In this document: positions 1-4,593 of the stretch, in pieces
How the letters are laid out: the number at the start of each line of letters is the position of its first letter
Numbering within the stretch: the stretch's first letter is position 1
NCBI GenBank assembly: GCA_023137075.1
Contig: JAGLQA010000450.1
Coordinates: forward strand, 1-5,066
Length of the DNA: 5,066 nt
Source of the DNA: Candidatus Aminicenantota bacterium
GTDB taxonomy: Bacteria; Acidobacteriota; Aminicenantia; UBA2199
Reading direction: 5' to 3'
Notes under the pieces: generated by a model
The model's database searches: none
Told to the model about the DNA's origin: nothing
The model's input: only the letters and a program-made list of their open reading frames with translations
Translations under genes and position numbers: made by a program

Positions 1-45
1 ACAAATTTTCTTGAGGAGCCAAAAAATTGTATTTTCTACCTTTTT

Positions 46-60
46 ACATAATGTTAACAT
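46..60. promoter_or_regulatory. Palindrome ACAT-A-ATGT overlapping ATGTTAACAT
   Basis: A perfect 10-base palindrome, ATGTTAACAT, lies at 51-60. It overlaps an ACAT-A-ATGT dyad at 46-54. A related dyad (ACAT-AAT-ATGT) recurs at 231-241 just before the first gene. A regulator binding site is possible, but short AT-rich palindromes are common by chance in this kind of sequence. Confidence 0.18.
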
Positions 61-130
61 GCAAGACCCGGACCTCTGATTCTCCTGATTATGATAAAAT
101 TTTCGATACATACTGGCCTCGGATATTGAT

Positions 131-159
131 TTGTATAAGAAAATATTTTTTTGTATAAT
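131..159 (+). promoter_or_regulatory. Possible sigma-70 promoter upstream of the racemase-family gene
   Basis: A perfect -10 box TATAAT lies at 154-159. Seventeen bases upstream is TTGTAT (131-136), which matches only half of the -35 consensus. The nine-base word TTTGTATAA occurs twice, at 130-138 and 150-158, exactly 20 bases apart. That is about two helical turns, so a regulator could bind tandem sites overlapping the promoter. The surroundings are AT-rich, which raises the chance of a coincidental match. The promoter would leave a leader of roughly 90 bases before the ATG at 255. Confidence 0.35.
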
Positions 160-229
160 CAAGGTGTTTTTAAATTAAGTTGCGCTTACGAAGATTTGTT
201 GGTTATGCAATACAAAAGGTGAAAAATTA

Positions 230-242
230 TACATAATATGTA
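230..242. promoter_or_regulatory. Inverted repeat TACAT-AAT-ATGTA just before the start codon
   Basis: Perfect five-base arms flank a three-base centre and end 12 bases before the ATG at 255. The right arm touches the only Shine-Dalgarno-like bases (AGG, 242-244). The repeat could therefore be an operator or a weak hairpin that limits ribosome access. This is inference from position only. Confidence 0.2.
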
Positions 243-254
243 GGTTTAAAACCA

Positions 255-1286
255 ATGAGAACAGTAAAAATTATCCATACAATAAGTTGTCATGCGGAAG
301 GTGAAGTCGGTGACGTTATTATAGGAGGTGTAGCGCCACCACCAGGTGAAACATTATGGGAACAATCCCGCTGGATAGCAAAAGATAAAACCCTTCGTAA
401 TTTAATGCTAAACGAACCCAGAGGAGGTGTTTTTCGGCATATTAATCTTCTGGTTCCTGCAAAGAATCCATCCGCTCAAATGGGATTTATAATAATGGAA
501 CCGGAGGATACTCCTCCCATGTCTGGCTCAAACAGCATTTGTGTTGCGACAGTTCTACTTGAATCCGGAATATTGCCGATGCAGGAGCCCGAAACGAGAT
601 TGATACTTGAAGCACCAGGAGGTTTGATTCAGGCGGTAGCAACATGTCAAAATGGTAAAGTTGAAAGAATGACTATTCATAATGTGCCATCATTTGTCCA
701 TAAATTAGATGCAAAACTTGAAGTTGAAGGACTCGGAACTCTGACAGTTGATACTGCATTTGGAGGGGATAGTTTTGCAATTGTTGATGCGGAAGCTTTG
801 GGTTTCAAGATCATACCGGATGAAGCACAGGATATAGTTGAGGCAGGTATTAAAATCACAAAGGCGGCAACAGAACAATTGGGATTTTACCATCCATTAA
901 ATCCCGATTGGACACATTTTTCATTTTGTCAGATCGTGGCCCCCTTATATAAAGAACAGGGTGTTTATGTGGGGCGTAATGCGGTCACTATTCGGCCGGG
1001 TAAACTGGATCGATGTCCAACAGGAACCGGATGCTCAGCTCGTTTGGCGGTGTTGAAAAAGAGAGGTATACTTAATATTGGAGATTACTACATTGGAGAG
1101 TCTATTATTGGGTCGCGTTTTCAATGTCGTTTGGAATCTGAAACCAATGTTGGGGAGTTGGAAGCTGTAATTCCCAGTATATCAGGACGTGCATGGATCA
1201 CAGGGATACATCAGCATATGCTTGATCCAAGAGATCCATGGCCTGAAGGTTACAAGCTAGCAGATACCTGGCCAGTATTGAAATGA
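255..1286 (+). CDS. Proline racemase-family protein (hydroxyproline epimerase / trans-3-hydroxyproline dehydratase-like)
   Basis: A complete 343-residue protein, the usual length for the proline racemase superfamily, whose cytoplasmic members racemise proline, epimerise 4-hydroxyproline or dehydrate trans-3-hydroxy-L-proline. Family landmarks are the N-terminal HAEGE-type motif (residues 13-17), NEPRGG (53-58), the first catalytic loop MSGSN (89-93), AFGGDSF (168-174) and the second catalytic loop DRCPTGTG (252-259). Canonical racemases carry Cys in both loops (MCGH and DRSPCGTG). Here the aligned residues are Ser90 and Thr256, and the loop His is Ser92. Thr at the second position is typical of trans-3-hydroxyproline dehydratases, so dehydratase or another lyase activity is more likely than proline racemisation. 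The exact substrate cannot be read from the sequence. The ribosome site is weak (AGG, 242-244), but this ATG gives a family-typical N-terminus. No other catabolic gene is adjacent, so context does not refine the function. Confidence 0.9.
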   Translation: MRTVKIIHTISCHAEGEVGDVIIGGVAPPPGETLWEQSRWIAKDKTLRNLMLNEPRGGVFRHINLLVPAKNPSAQMGFIIMEPEDTPPMSGSNSICVATVLLESGILPMQEPETRLILEAPGGLIQAVATCQNGKVERMTIHNVPSFVHKLDAKLEVEGLGTLTVDTAFGGDSFAIVDAEALGFKIIPDEAQDIVEAGIKITKAATEQLGFYHPLNPDWTHFSFCQIVAPLYKEQGVYVGRNAVTIRPGKLDRCPTGTGCSARLAVLKKRGILNIGDYYIGESIIGSRFQCRLESETNVGELEAVIPSISGRAWITGIHQHMLDPRDPWPEGYKLADTWPVLK

Positions 1287-1358
1287 TTGCGAAATAAAAA
1301 AAACCAGTCTACCCTATTGACAATAAACTTCGAATGATCGTCCCCATTTTCCTATCGT

Positions 1359-1508
1359 TTACGGATGAAGCGCCAGTGCAAAAATAATAACCAGACCTTT
1401 ATCCCGCGCCGGTATTTGCCGGACAAAGATAATCAAGCCTGCCGCTGTTAGTAGCTCCGCAAGGTGTCGAAAGCGGCGGAAGGCATCTTTTTTTAGTGCG
1501 TTTATCAA
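1359..1508 (-). other. Short minus-strand open frame, possible gene remnant
   Basis: On the minus strand a frame ends at TAA (1361-1359) and stays open leftward of the KAP gene to beyond 1584. The first plausible start is TTG at 1508, giving 49 residues; there is no ATG and no clear ribosome site. The translation has an amphipathic, protein-like character (for example DAFRRFRHLAELLTAAGLII, then a hydrophobic end), and it covers the most GC-rich part of the spacer. I do not recognise it. It could be a decayed gene, part of a dispersed repeat, or a chance frame. It overlaps the hairpin at 1437-1494, which argues against a functional coding gene. Confidence 0.2.
1437..1494 (+). terminator. Terminator-like hairpin with T-tract
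   Basis: GCCTGCCGCT (1437-1446) pairs with AGCGGC (1472-1477) and AGGC (1481-1484), with a three-base bulge (GGA) on the right arm and a 25-base loop. It is followed by a run of seven T (1488-1494). An alternative inner stem is TCCGC (1456-1460) with GCGGA (1476-1480). The arrangement fits a Rho-independent terminator on the + strand. It lies about 150 bases after the racemase-family stop, so it may instead end a longer transcript or belong to an inserted repeat. Confidence 0.45.
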
Positions 1509-1531
1509 CTTTTTTCTTGAAGTTGTTTTTT
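1506..1531 (+). terminator. Weak AT-rich hairpin followed by T-run
   Basis: CAACTT (1506-1511) and AAGTTG (1520-1525) form a perfect six-base stem around an eight-base loop, followed by six T (1526-1531). The stem is AT-rich, so termination would be weak. It overlaps the putative -35 box of the next gene, which makes a pure terminator role uncertain. Confidence 0.25.
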
Positions 1532-1545
1532 GTTTATGATATACA
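1517..1545 (+). promoter_or_regulatory. Possible sigma-70 promoter of the KAP-FGE gene
   Basis: TTGAAG (1517-1522) and TATACA (1540-1545) are separated by 17 bases; each matches four of six consensus positions. The predicted start near 1552 would give a leader of about 50 bases before the ATG at 1603. It is the best-placed promoter-like pair in this spacer. Confidence 0.35.
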
Positions 1546-1591
1546 TTGTGATCTGAGAGAATAAAACGGATGTAAATATTAAAGATGAAAA

Positions 1592-1596
1592 AAGGA
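1592..1596 (+). promoter_or_regulatory. Ribosome binding site that decides the KAP-FGE start
   Basis: AAGGA lies six bases before the ATG at 1603. The in-frame upstream ATG at 1585 has no comparable Shine-Dalgarno sequence, and using it would place this site inside the coding region. The later start is therefore preferred. Confidence 0.6.
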
Positions 1597-1602
1597 AGTA
1601 AA

Positions 1603-3570
1603 ATGACAGAAGTTCAACCGGTTGCGATTATCAGTGACAGCCCGGAAACTCGGGAAAAGAATGTGGGTTTCGGTTTCGCTGCCTATATCAAAACCATAGC
1701 CGATCTCATTGCATATAAAGAAAACAACACCCCCCTTGTAATCGGCATCTACGGCGAGTGGGGTTCGGGCAAAACCACGCTGATGCAAAACATCAAGCGT
1801 TCCTTAGATAATGAGGCAAGGTACAAGGACGGTCAAGATTTTCGCAGGTGCAAAACGGTCTGGTTCCAGGCCTGGAAGTATGCTAAAGAGGAAGAAATCC
1901 TGTCGGCGCTGATCGAGGAAATCTTTAAAACCATGAAAGGGGACAACTTCTTTGAGAGATGCAAACCGGAGATCGAGAAGTTAACTAAAAAAATAGACAA
2001 GTCGAAAATTGCGGCAAGTTTAATTAAATTGGTATCCGGGATCGACGTAAATGAGTTTTTCAGCGACTTGTCTTACAAAGATAAGCTCGGATTTTACGAT
2101 ACCTTCCAGGAATTTTTTGATGACCTAACCTGGACTTATCTCAATTGTCAGGAGCAAGATGATAAAAAAGGCGCCTTGGTGATATTTATCGATGACTTAG
2201 ATCGCTGCCCGGCCCCGCGGATTGTTAAGGTGCTGGAGACGATCAAGCTTTTCATGGACAAAAAAGGGTGTATCTTTGTGATCGGCGCGGCCAACGAGAT
2301 TATCATAAAGGCTTTGAAAGAGATATATAAAGATGATGCGGAAAAGTTTATGGACAAGATTGTGCAGGTAACTTTCAACCTGCCGCAGATCCCTGAAGGG
2401 GACTTTGAAACCTTCATGGATTCTATCGGTATAGATATTGAGGAAAGTGTTTTAAAGTATTTGCATCTTATCTTACCGGCCATGCGGAACAATCCCCGGC
2501 GCTTAAAACGTTACCTCAATAACCTGCATTTGCAGTACGGTTTATTAAAGAATCGCGGCACGGAGATCGATTTCAGCCATTTAATATTCTGGAGTATTAT
2601 CGACACCGATTATCCATCGTTACGGAAAAATATCGTGGAGAACAAAAATATCCGGTTCTTTTTTACCCTGCGTGACGCGATAAAGGCGGTTAACGAGAAG
2701 GTCAAGGATAGGGACGGCCTTGAAATGGATGAAGAAGTGTTAAAAGAAATATCGCCTGCGCTGCATGAGTACATAAAGGAAAGTGAATTGCGGAAGATAT
2801 TCACCGAATTTGACTGCGATGAAGACCAACTGATGCAGTTAATCACCATGAGCAGTGTCGTAGAGAGTGCGGAGGAGTTAAAAGAAAAAGAAGAGTTAAA
2901 GAAGCCGAAAACAATCGGCGGAATGGTGAAAGTGCCGGAAGGAGAGTTTAAATATGGAGATGACAATCAAAAGGAGATGATAGATAAACCTTATGAGATC
3001 GATATATACCCGGTTACCAACGGTCAATATAAGGGATTTATAGAAGCTAATGGCTATGATACGGAAGAGTATTGGAGTGTGAAAGGCGTAAAGTGGCGTG
3101 ATGAAAATAAGATCAAGCTGCCGAAATATTGGGATAATGTTAAATTTAATCACCCGGAGCAGCCGGTGGTGGGCATTAGTTATTATGAGGCGGAGGCCTT
3201 TGCCAACTGGTCGGGCAAGAGACTTCCCACCGAGAAGGAGTGGGAAAAAGCGGCCCGCGGCACTGATGGGCGAGTATATCCATGGGGGAATGAATTTGAT
3301 AAGGAGAAATGTAATTCGGAAGAGTCCGGAATCGGTAAAACAACGCGGGTCACGGTGTACCCGGATGGGAAGAGTCCGTATAACTGCCACGATATGGCCG
3401 GTAATGTATGGGAGTGGTGTTCGGATTTGTACTCAAAAGATGGCACCCGCCGGGCCATACGCGGCGGTAGCTGGGACAACGATGCTCGCCGCTGCCGCGC
3501 ATCGTTTCGCGGCGCCGCCCGCCCGTCCGCCCGCTGGCGCCCCGACGGCGTGCGCCTCGCCAGGAATTGA
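1603..3570 (+). CDS. KAP-family P-loop NTPase fused to a C-terminal FGE-sulfatase (C-type-lectin fold) domain
   Basis: A 655-residue protein (661 if the ATG at 1585 is used); numbering is from 1603. The N-terminal half is a KAP NTPase. It has Walker A GEWGSGKTT (51-59, Lys57), the KAP-typical WFQAWKY (87-93), Walker B ending in DDLD (197-200), and NNPRRLKRYLN (296-306) in the helical lid. KAP proteins often carry membrane helices between Walker A and B; none is visible here, so it should be soluble. A charged linker (about 421-437) leads to an FGE-sulfatase domain (441-655) with PVTNGQY (470-476), RLPTEKEWEKAARG (540-553), YPWGNE (559-564), DMAGNVWEW (597-605) and RGGSW (620-624). The paired Cys of active formylglycine-generating enzyme is not seen; only Cys631 lies nearby. 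A ligand-binding module is more likely than an enzyme. Residues 617-654 look hypervariable. I infer an NTPase-driven sensor; its target and output are unknown. Confidence 0.85.
   Translation: MTEVQPVAIISDSPETREKNVGFGFAAYIKTIADLIAYKENNTPLVIGIYGEWGSGKTTLMQNIKRSLDNEARYKDGQDFRRCKTVWFQAWKYAKEEEILSALIEEIFKTMKGDNFFERCKPEIEKLTKKIDKSKIAASLIKLVSGIDVNEFFSDLSYKDKLGFYDTFQEFFDDLTWTYLNCQEQDDKKGALVIFIDDLDRCPAPRIVKVLETIKLFMDKKGCIFVIGAANEIIIKALKEIYKDDAEKFMDKIVQVTFNLPQIPEGDFETFMDSIGIDIEESVLKYLHLILPAMRNNPRRLKRYLNNLHLQYGLLKNRGTEIDFSHLIFWSIIDTDYPSLRKNIVENKNIRFFFTLRDAIKAVNEKVKDRDGLEMDEEVLKEISPALHEYIKESELRKIFTEFDCDEDQLMQLITMSSVVESAEELKEKEELKKPKTIGGMVKVPEGEFKYGDDNQKEMIDKPYEIDIYPVTNGQYKGFIEANGYDTEEYWSVKGVKWRDENKIKLPKYWDNVKFNHPEQPVVGISYYEAEAFANWSGKRLPTEKEWEKAARGTDGRVYPWGNEFDKEKCNSEESGIGKTTRVTVYPDGKSPYNCHDMAGNVWEWCSDLYSKDGTRRAIRGGSWDNDARRCRASFRGAARPSARWRPDGVRLARN
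3451..3563 (+). other. Candidate DGR variable region at the 3' end of the KAP-FGE gene
   Basis: By hand count, 88 of 111 bases at 3451-3561 are G or C (79%), far above the rest of the gene. From 3505 to 3561 there is one adenine in 57 bases. Of the 24 codons for residues 625-648, 17 end in C, and the positions usually surface-exposed in the lectin fold read Asp, Asn, Arg, Gly, Ala, Ser and Pro. This is what repeated adenine replacement of AAC codons in a template repeat would give. Conserved anchors remain: RGGSW before and GVRLAR after. The location matches variable regions of FGE/C-type-lectin DGR targets. No template repeat or reverse transcriptase is in the window, so the call is inferred. 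Confidence 0.55.
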
Positions 3571-3586
3571 CCACAAAATAAAGTGG
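3571..3586. repeat. Small hairpin directly after the KAP-FGE stop codon
   Basis: CCAC (3571-3574) and GTGG (3583-3586) form a perfect four-base stem around an AT-only eight-base loop, starting at the base after the stop codon. Alone it is weak. It sits between the candidate variable region and the stronger hairpin at 3589-3620. Confidence 0.25.
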
Positions 3587-3588
3587 GC

Positions 3589-3620
3589 AATTAGGGTAGA
3601 CGCACTGCGTCTCCCTTATT
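3589..3620 (+). terminator. Strong hairpin downstream of the KAP-FGE gene (terminator or DGR homing cruciform)
   Basis: AGACGC (3598-3603) pairs with GCGTCT (3607-3612) around the loop ACT. After a bulged T3597 the stem continues with GGG (3594-3596) against CCC (3613-3615), then A3593-T3616 and AAT (3589-3591) against ATT (3618-3620), with one mismatch. The following bases (TTATTTAG) are only a poor U-tract. Two readings are possible: an imperfect intrinsic terminator, or the hairpin/cruciform found just after variable regions in some DGRs (known for Bordetella phage BPP-1), where it aids homing. Confidence 0.55.
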
Positions 3621-3684
3621 TAGCGCAAACCCTTTCCCCCTGAGCAAAAGAAATTCTCAATTTATAAATTACAGTCGCTTTAGA

Positions 3685-3711
3685 AAAAAATCCCCAGGAT
3701 TTTTTGTTTTT
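3685..3711. terminator. Intrinsic terminator-like hairpin
   Basis: AAAAAATCC (3685-3693) and GGATTTTTT (3697-3705) form a perfect nine-base stem around the loop CCA, followed by a G and five T. A-rich and T-rich flanks make it usable from either strand. It may end transcripts from the KAP-FGE gene before the toxin-antitoxin module. Confidence 0.5.
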
Positions 3712-3736
3712 ACAAAATGGAGAGAGTTGTATCAGG

Positions 3737-3789
3737 AGCGCTAGCTTCGGGCGTGCGAGATAGCGAAGCTCGATGCGCGCCCCCGCTGG
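3737..3789. repeat. GC-rich imperfect palindromic element
   Basis: AGCTTCG (3743-3749) and CGAAGCT (3764-3770) form a perfect seven-base stem with a 14-base loop. An alternative fold pairs GGGCG (3749-3753) with CGCCC (3778-3782) and CGAG (3756-3759) with CTCG (3769-3772). The element begins with the palindrome AGCGCT (3737-3742) and ends in CCCCGCTGG (3781-3789), a nine-base word seen again at 4559-4567. Its GC content contrasts sharply with the AT-rich flanks. This suggests a REP-like or other dispersed repeat; copy number cannot be judged here. Confidence 0.35.
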
Positions 3790-3804
3790 AAAAACCAGAT
3801 GTAG

Positions 3805-3824
3805 GGGTTTGATTCATCAAACCC
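3805..3824. repeat. Perfect hairpin GGGTTTGA / TCAAACCC
   Basis: GGGTTTGA (3805-3812) and TCAAACCC (3817-3824) form a perfect eight-base stem around the loop TTCA. It is followed by A6 rather than T, so it is not a + strand terminator. It is one of several adjacent hairpins in this spacer. Confidence 0.4.
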
Positions 3825-3846
3825 AAAAAACCTTGCAAGATTTTTT
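3825..3846. terminator. A6/T6 hairpin around CTTGCAAG, weak terminator candidate
   Basis: A6 (3825-3830) pairs with T6 (3841-3846) around the palindrome CTTGCAAG (3832-3839), with one C-A mismatch. The T-rich right arm resembles a weak bidirectional terminator. From 3847 to 3973 I see no gene and no further convincing structure. Confidence 0.25.
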
Positions 3847-3973
3847 CTATTGTGATATGGTTTGAAATGGAAAATTTCTGGGGGCGGCGCCTTACTTTGT
3901 TTGTCCGTCTATTCTGGAAATAAATTGAAAAAGTAACAACGTCACGCACCTGGCAAATTTTCATTTTCGCCGG

Positions 3974-4001
3974 TTGACAAAACAGAATTTAAAACTATAA
4001 T
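3974..4001 (+). promoter_or_regulatory. Consensus sigma-70 promoter of the toxin-antitoxin operon
   Basis: TTGACA (3974-3979) and TATAAT (3996-4001) both match consensus perfectly, with a 16-base spacer. Transcription would start near 4008, giving a leader of only about 19 bases that begins at the Shine-Dalgarno sequence. A promoter this strong before an antitoxin gene usually implies autorepression. Confidence 0.8.
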
Positions 4002-4009
4002 ACTTATTA
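3998..4009. promoter_or_regulatory. Candidate autorepression operator overlapping the -10 box
   Basis: TAATA (3998-4002) and TATTA (4005-4009) are perfect inverted five-base arms separated by CT. They cover the end of the -10 box and the predicted start site. Antitoxins and toxin-antitoxin complexes commonly repress their own promoters at such dyads. The role here is inferred; the arms are AT-only and could be coincidental. Confidence 0.35.
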
Positions 4010-4014
4010 GGAGG
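4009..4014 (+). promoter_or_regulatory. Strong ribosome binding site of the antitoxin gene
   Basis: AGGAGG lies 12 bases before the ATG at 4027. It is a full-consensus site with slightly long spacing, and the strongest ribosome site in the window, consistent with making antitoxin in excess of toxin. Confidence 0.7.
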
Positions 4015-4026
4015 TTTAATTATATT

Positions 4027-4212
4027 ATGGATGTCATCAAAGTCGAAGCTAAGCGATTAATAGATCGATTACCTGATAATTCTACCTGGGATGATATAAT
4101 GTACGAGTTTTATGTCAGACAAAAAATAGAAAAATCTCTTGATGCTGCAAAAAAAGGAAAAACCATCCCCCACGAAGAGGTGAAGAAACGGTTGTTAAAT
4201 AATGGAAATTGA
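4027..4212 (+). CDS. Antitoxin of a ParE/RelE-type toxin-antitoxin module
   Basis: A 61-residue, charged, probably largely helical protein directly upstream of a ParE-like toxin. In type II modules the antitoxin binds and neutralises the toxin and usually represses the operon. The C-terminal part (QKIEKSLDAAKKGKTIPHEEVKKRL, broken here as residues 32-45 and 46-56) ends in the IPHEEVKKRL pattern seen in small addiction-module antitoxins, a segment expected to wrap around the toxin. The N-terminal part (LIDRLPDNSTWDDIMYEFYV, residues 12-31) is the usual LP-x-x-x-TW-DDIM-type segment of the same group. No named DNA-binding fold is obvious. The gene has a consensus promoter and strong ribosome site, and its last 11 bases overlap the toxin start, so the two are translationally coupled. 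Confidence 0.8.
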   Translation: MDVIKVEAKRLIDRLPDNSTWDDIMYEFYVRQKIEKSLDAAKKGKTIPHEEVKKRLLNNGN

Positions 4213-4489
4213 ATGGACTGAACCTGCGTTAAATGATATGGAAGAGATACGCGATTATATTAGCAGAGATTCTAAATTTTATGCTAAAAGATTGATTGAT
4301 AATATTTTCTCCTCAATTGAAAAATTGAGCGATTTCCCTGAAATTGGAAGATATGTACCTGAGATTAAAGATAAAAATATAAGGGAGATTTTCTTTTATC
4401 CCTACAGAATAATTTATCGAATTGAAGATGAATATGTCCTGATTCTTTCTGTCATTCATGGGGCCAGAGATTTAAGTAAAGGACATTAA
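4202..4489 (+). CDS. ParE/RelE-superfamily toxin
   Basis: A 95-residue protein of typical ParE/RelE length. Landmarks are the N-terminal WTEPALNDMEEIRDYI (residues 5-20), FPEIGRYVPE (45-54), the strand YRIIYRI (68-74) and the C-terminal VIHGARDL (84-91, with Arg89). These fit the ParE toxin / plasmid-stabilisation family. ParE members poison DNA gyrase, while RelE members cut mRNA on the ribosome; the sequence alone does not separate the two, although the motifs lean to ParE. The ATG overlaps the antitoxin stop by 11 bases and has no separate strong ribosome site, so expression should depend on antitoxin translation. No truncation is visible, so the toxin is probably functional. It could be a chromosomal stabilisation module or part of a mobile segment. 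Confidence 0.88.
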   Translation: MEIEWTEPALNDMEEIRDYISRDSKFYAKRLIDNIFSSIEKLSDFPEIGRYVPEIKDKNIREIFFYPYRIIYRIEDEYVLILSVIHGARDLSKGH

Positions 4490-4511
4490 GATACATAAAT
4501 TAGTGCTGAAT

Positions 4512-4524
4512 CAATCCTCGATTG
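4512..4524. repeat. Small hairpin CAATC-CTC-GATTG
   Basis: Perfect five-base arms surround a three-base loop, 23 bases after the toxin stop codon. There is no T-run after it, so it is a poor terminator and may be incidental. Confidence 0.2.
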
Positions 4525-4547
4525 TCGGGCAAACAATAGTTCTCTTC

Positions 4548-4569
4548 GCCTTCGGCAACCCCGCTGGGG
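4548..4569. repeat. Tandem GC mini-hairpins GCC-TTC-GGC and CCCC-GCT-GGGG
   Basis: Two tight hairpins stand side by side: GCC/GGC around TTC (4548-4556) and CCCC/GGGG around GCT (4559-4569). They form a GC-rich island in AT-rich DNA just before the peptidase gene. CCCCGCTGG is shared with the GC-rich element at 3781-3789, hinting at related dispersed repeats. It could also serve as a weak terminator or leader structure. Confidence 0.3.
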
Positions 4570-4582
4570 GCAAATAAATAGT

Positions 4583-4586
4583 AGGA
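4583..4586 (+). promoter_or_regulatory. Ribosome binding site of the MtfA-like peptidase gene
   Basis: AGGA (within AGGAAG, 4583-4588) lies seven bases before the ATG at 4594. This favours that start over the in-frame ATG at 4603, the second copy of a nine-base duplication. Confidence 0.6.
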
Positions 4587-4593
4587 AGTGAAA

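Noticed and set aside
677..893. Short minus-strand frames inside the racemase-family gene
   Set aside because: Antisense shadows of a well-conserved coding region.
1437..1494. Integron attC-like site
   Set aside because: The hairpin has a bulged long stem, but the core-site sequences of attC (RYYYAAC and GTTRRRY) are not properly placed, and a T-run follows, as in a terminator.
2148..2966. Minus-strand frames inside the KAP domain and linker
   Set aside because: Ser/Ile/Phe-rich antisense translations without motifs; the + strand carries Walker B and the conserved lid.
3183..3590. Overlapping minus-strand frames under the FGE domain, including 3350-3574
   Set aside because: Low-complexity Arg/Ala/Gly-rich translations antisense to a convincing gene, with no recognisable motif.
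3098..3643. Long + strand open frame in another phase over the end of the KAP-FGE gene
   Set aside because: It overlaps the FGE motifs, which are clearly coded in the other frame. Its openness follows from the GC-rich, stop-poor 3' end.
3685..3846. CRISPR array
   Set aside because: The inverted repeats differ from each other in sequence and are not regularly spaced; no direct repeat unit recurs.
3710..3964. Minus-strand 84-residue frame in the spacer
   Set aside because: It runs through several hairpins and a GC-rich repeat, shows no domain and has no clear ribosome site.
3571..4026. Search for a DGR template repeat, Avd gene or reverse transcriptase after the variable region
   Set aside because: No adenine-rich copy of 3451-3563 and no reverse-transcriptase motif found here; any retroelement must lie outside the window.
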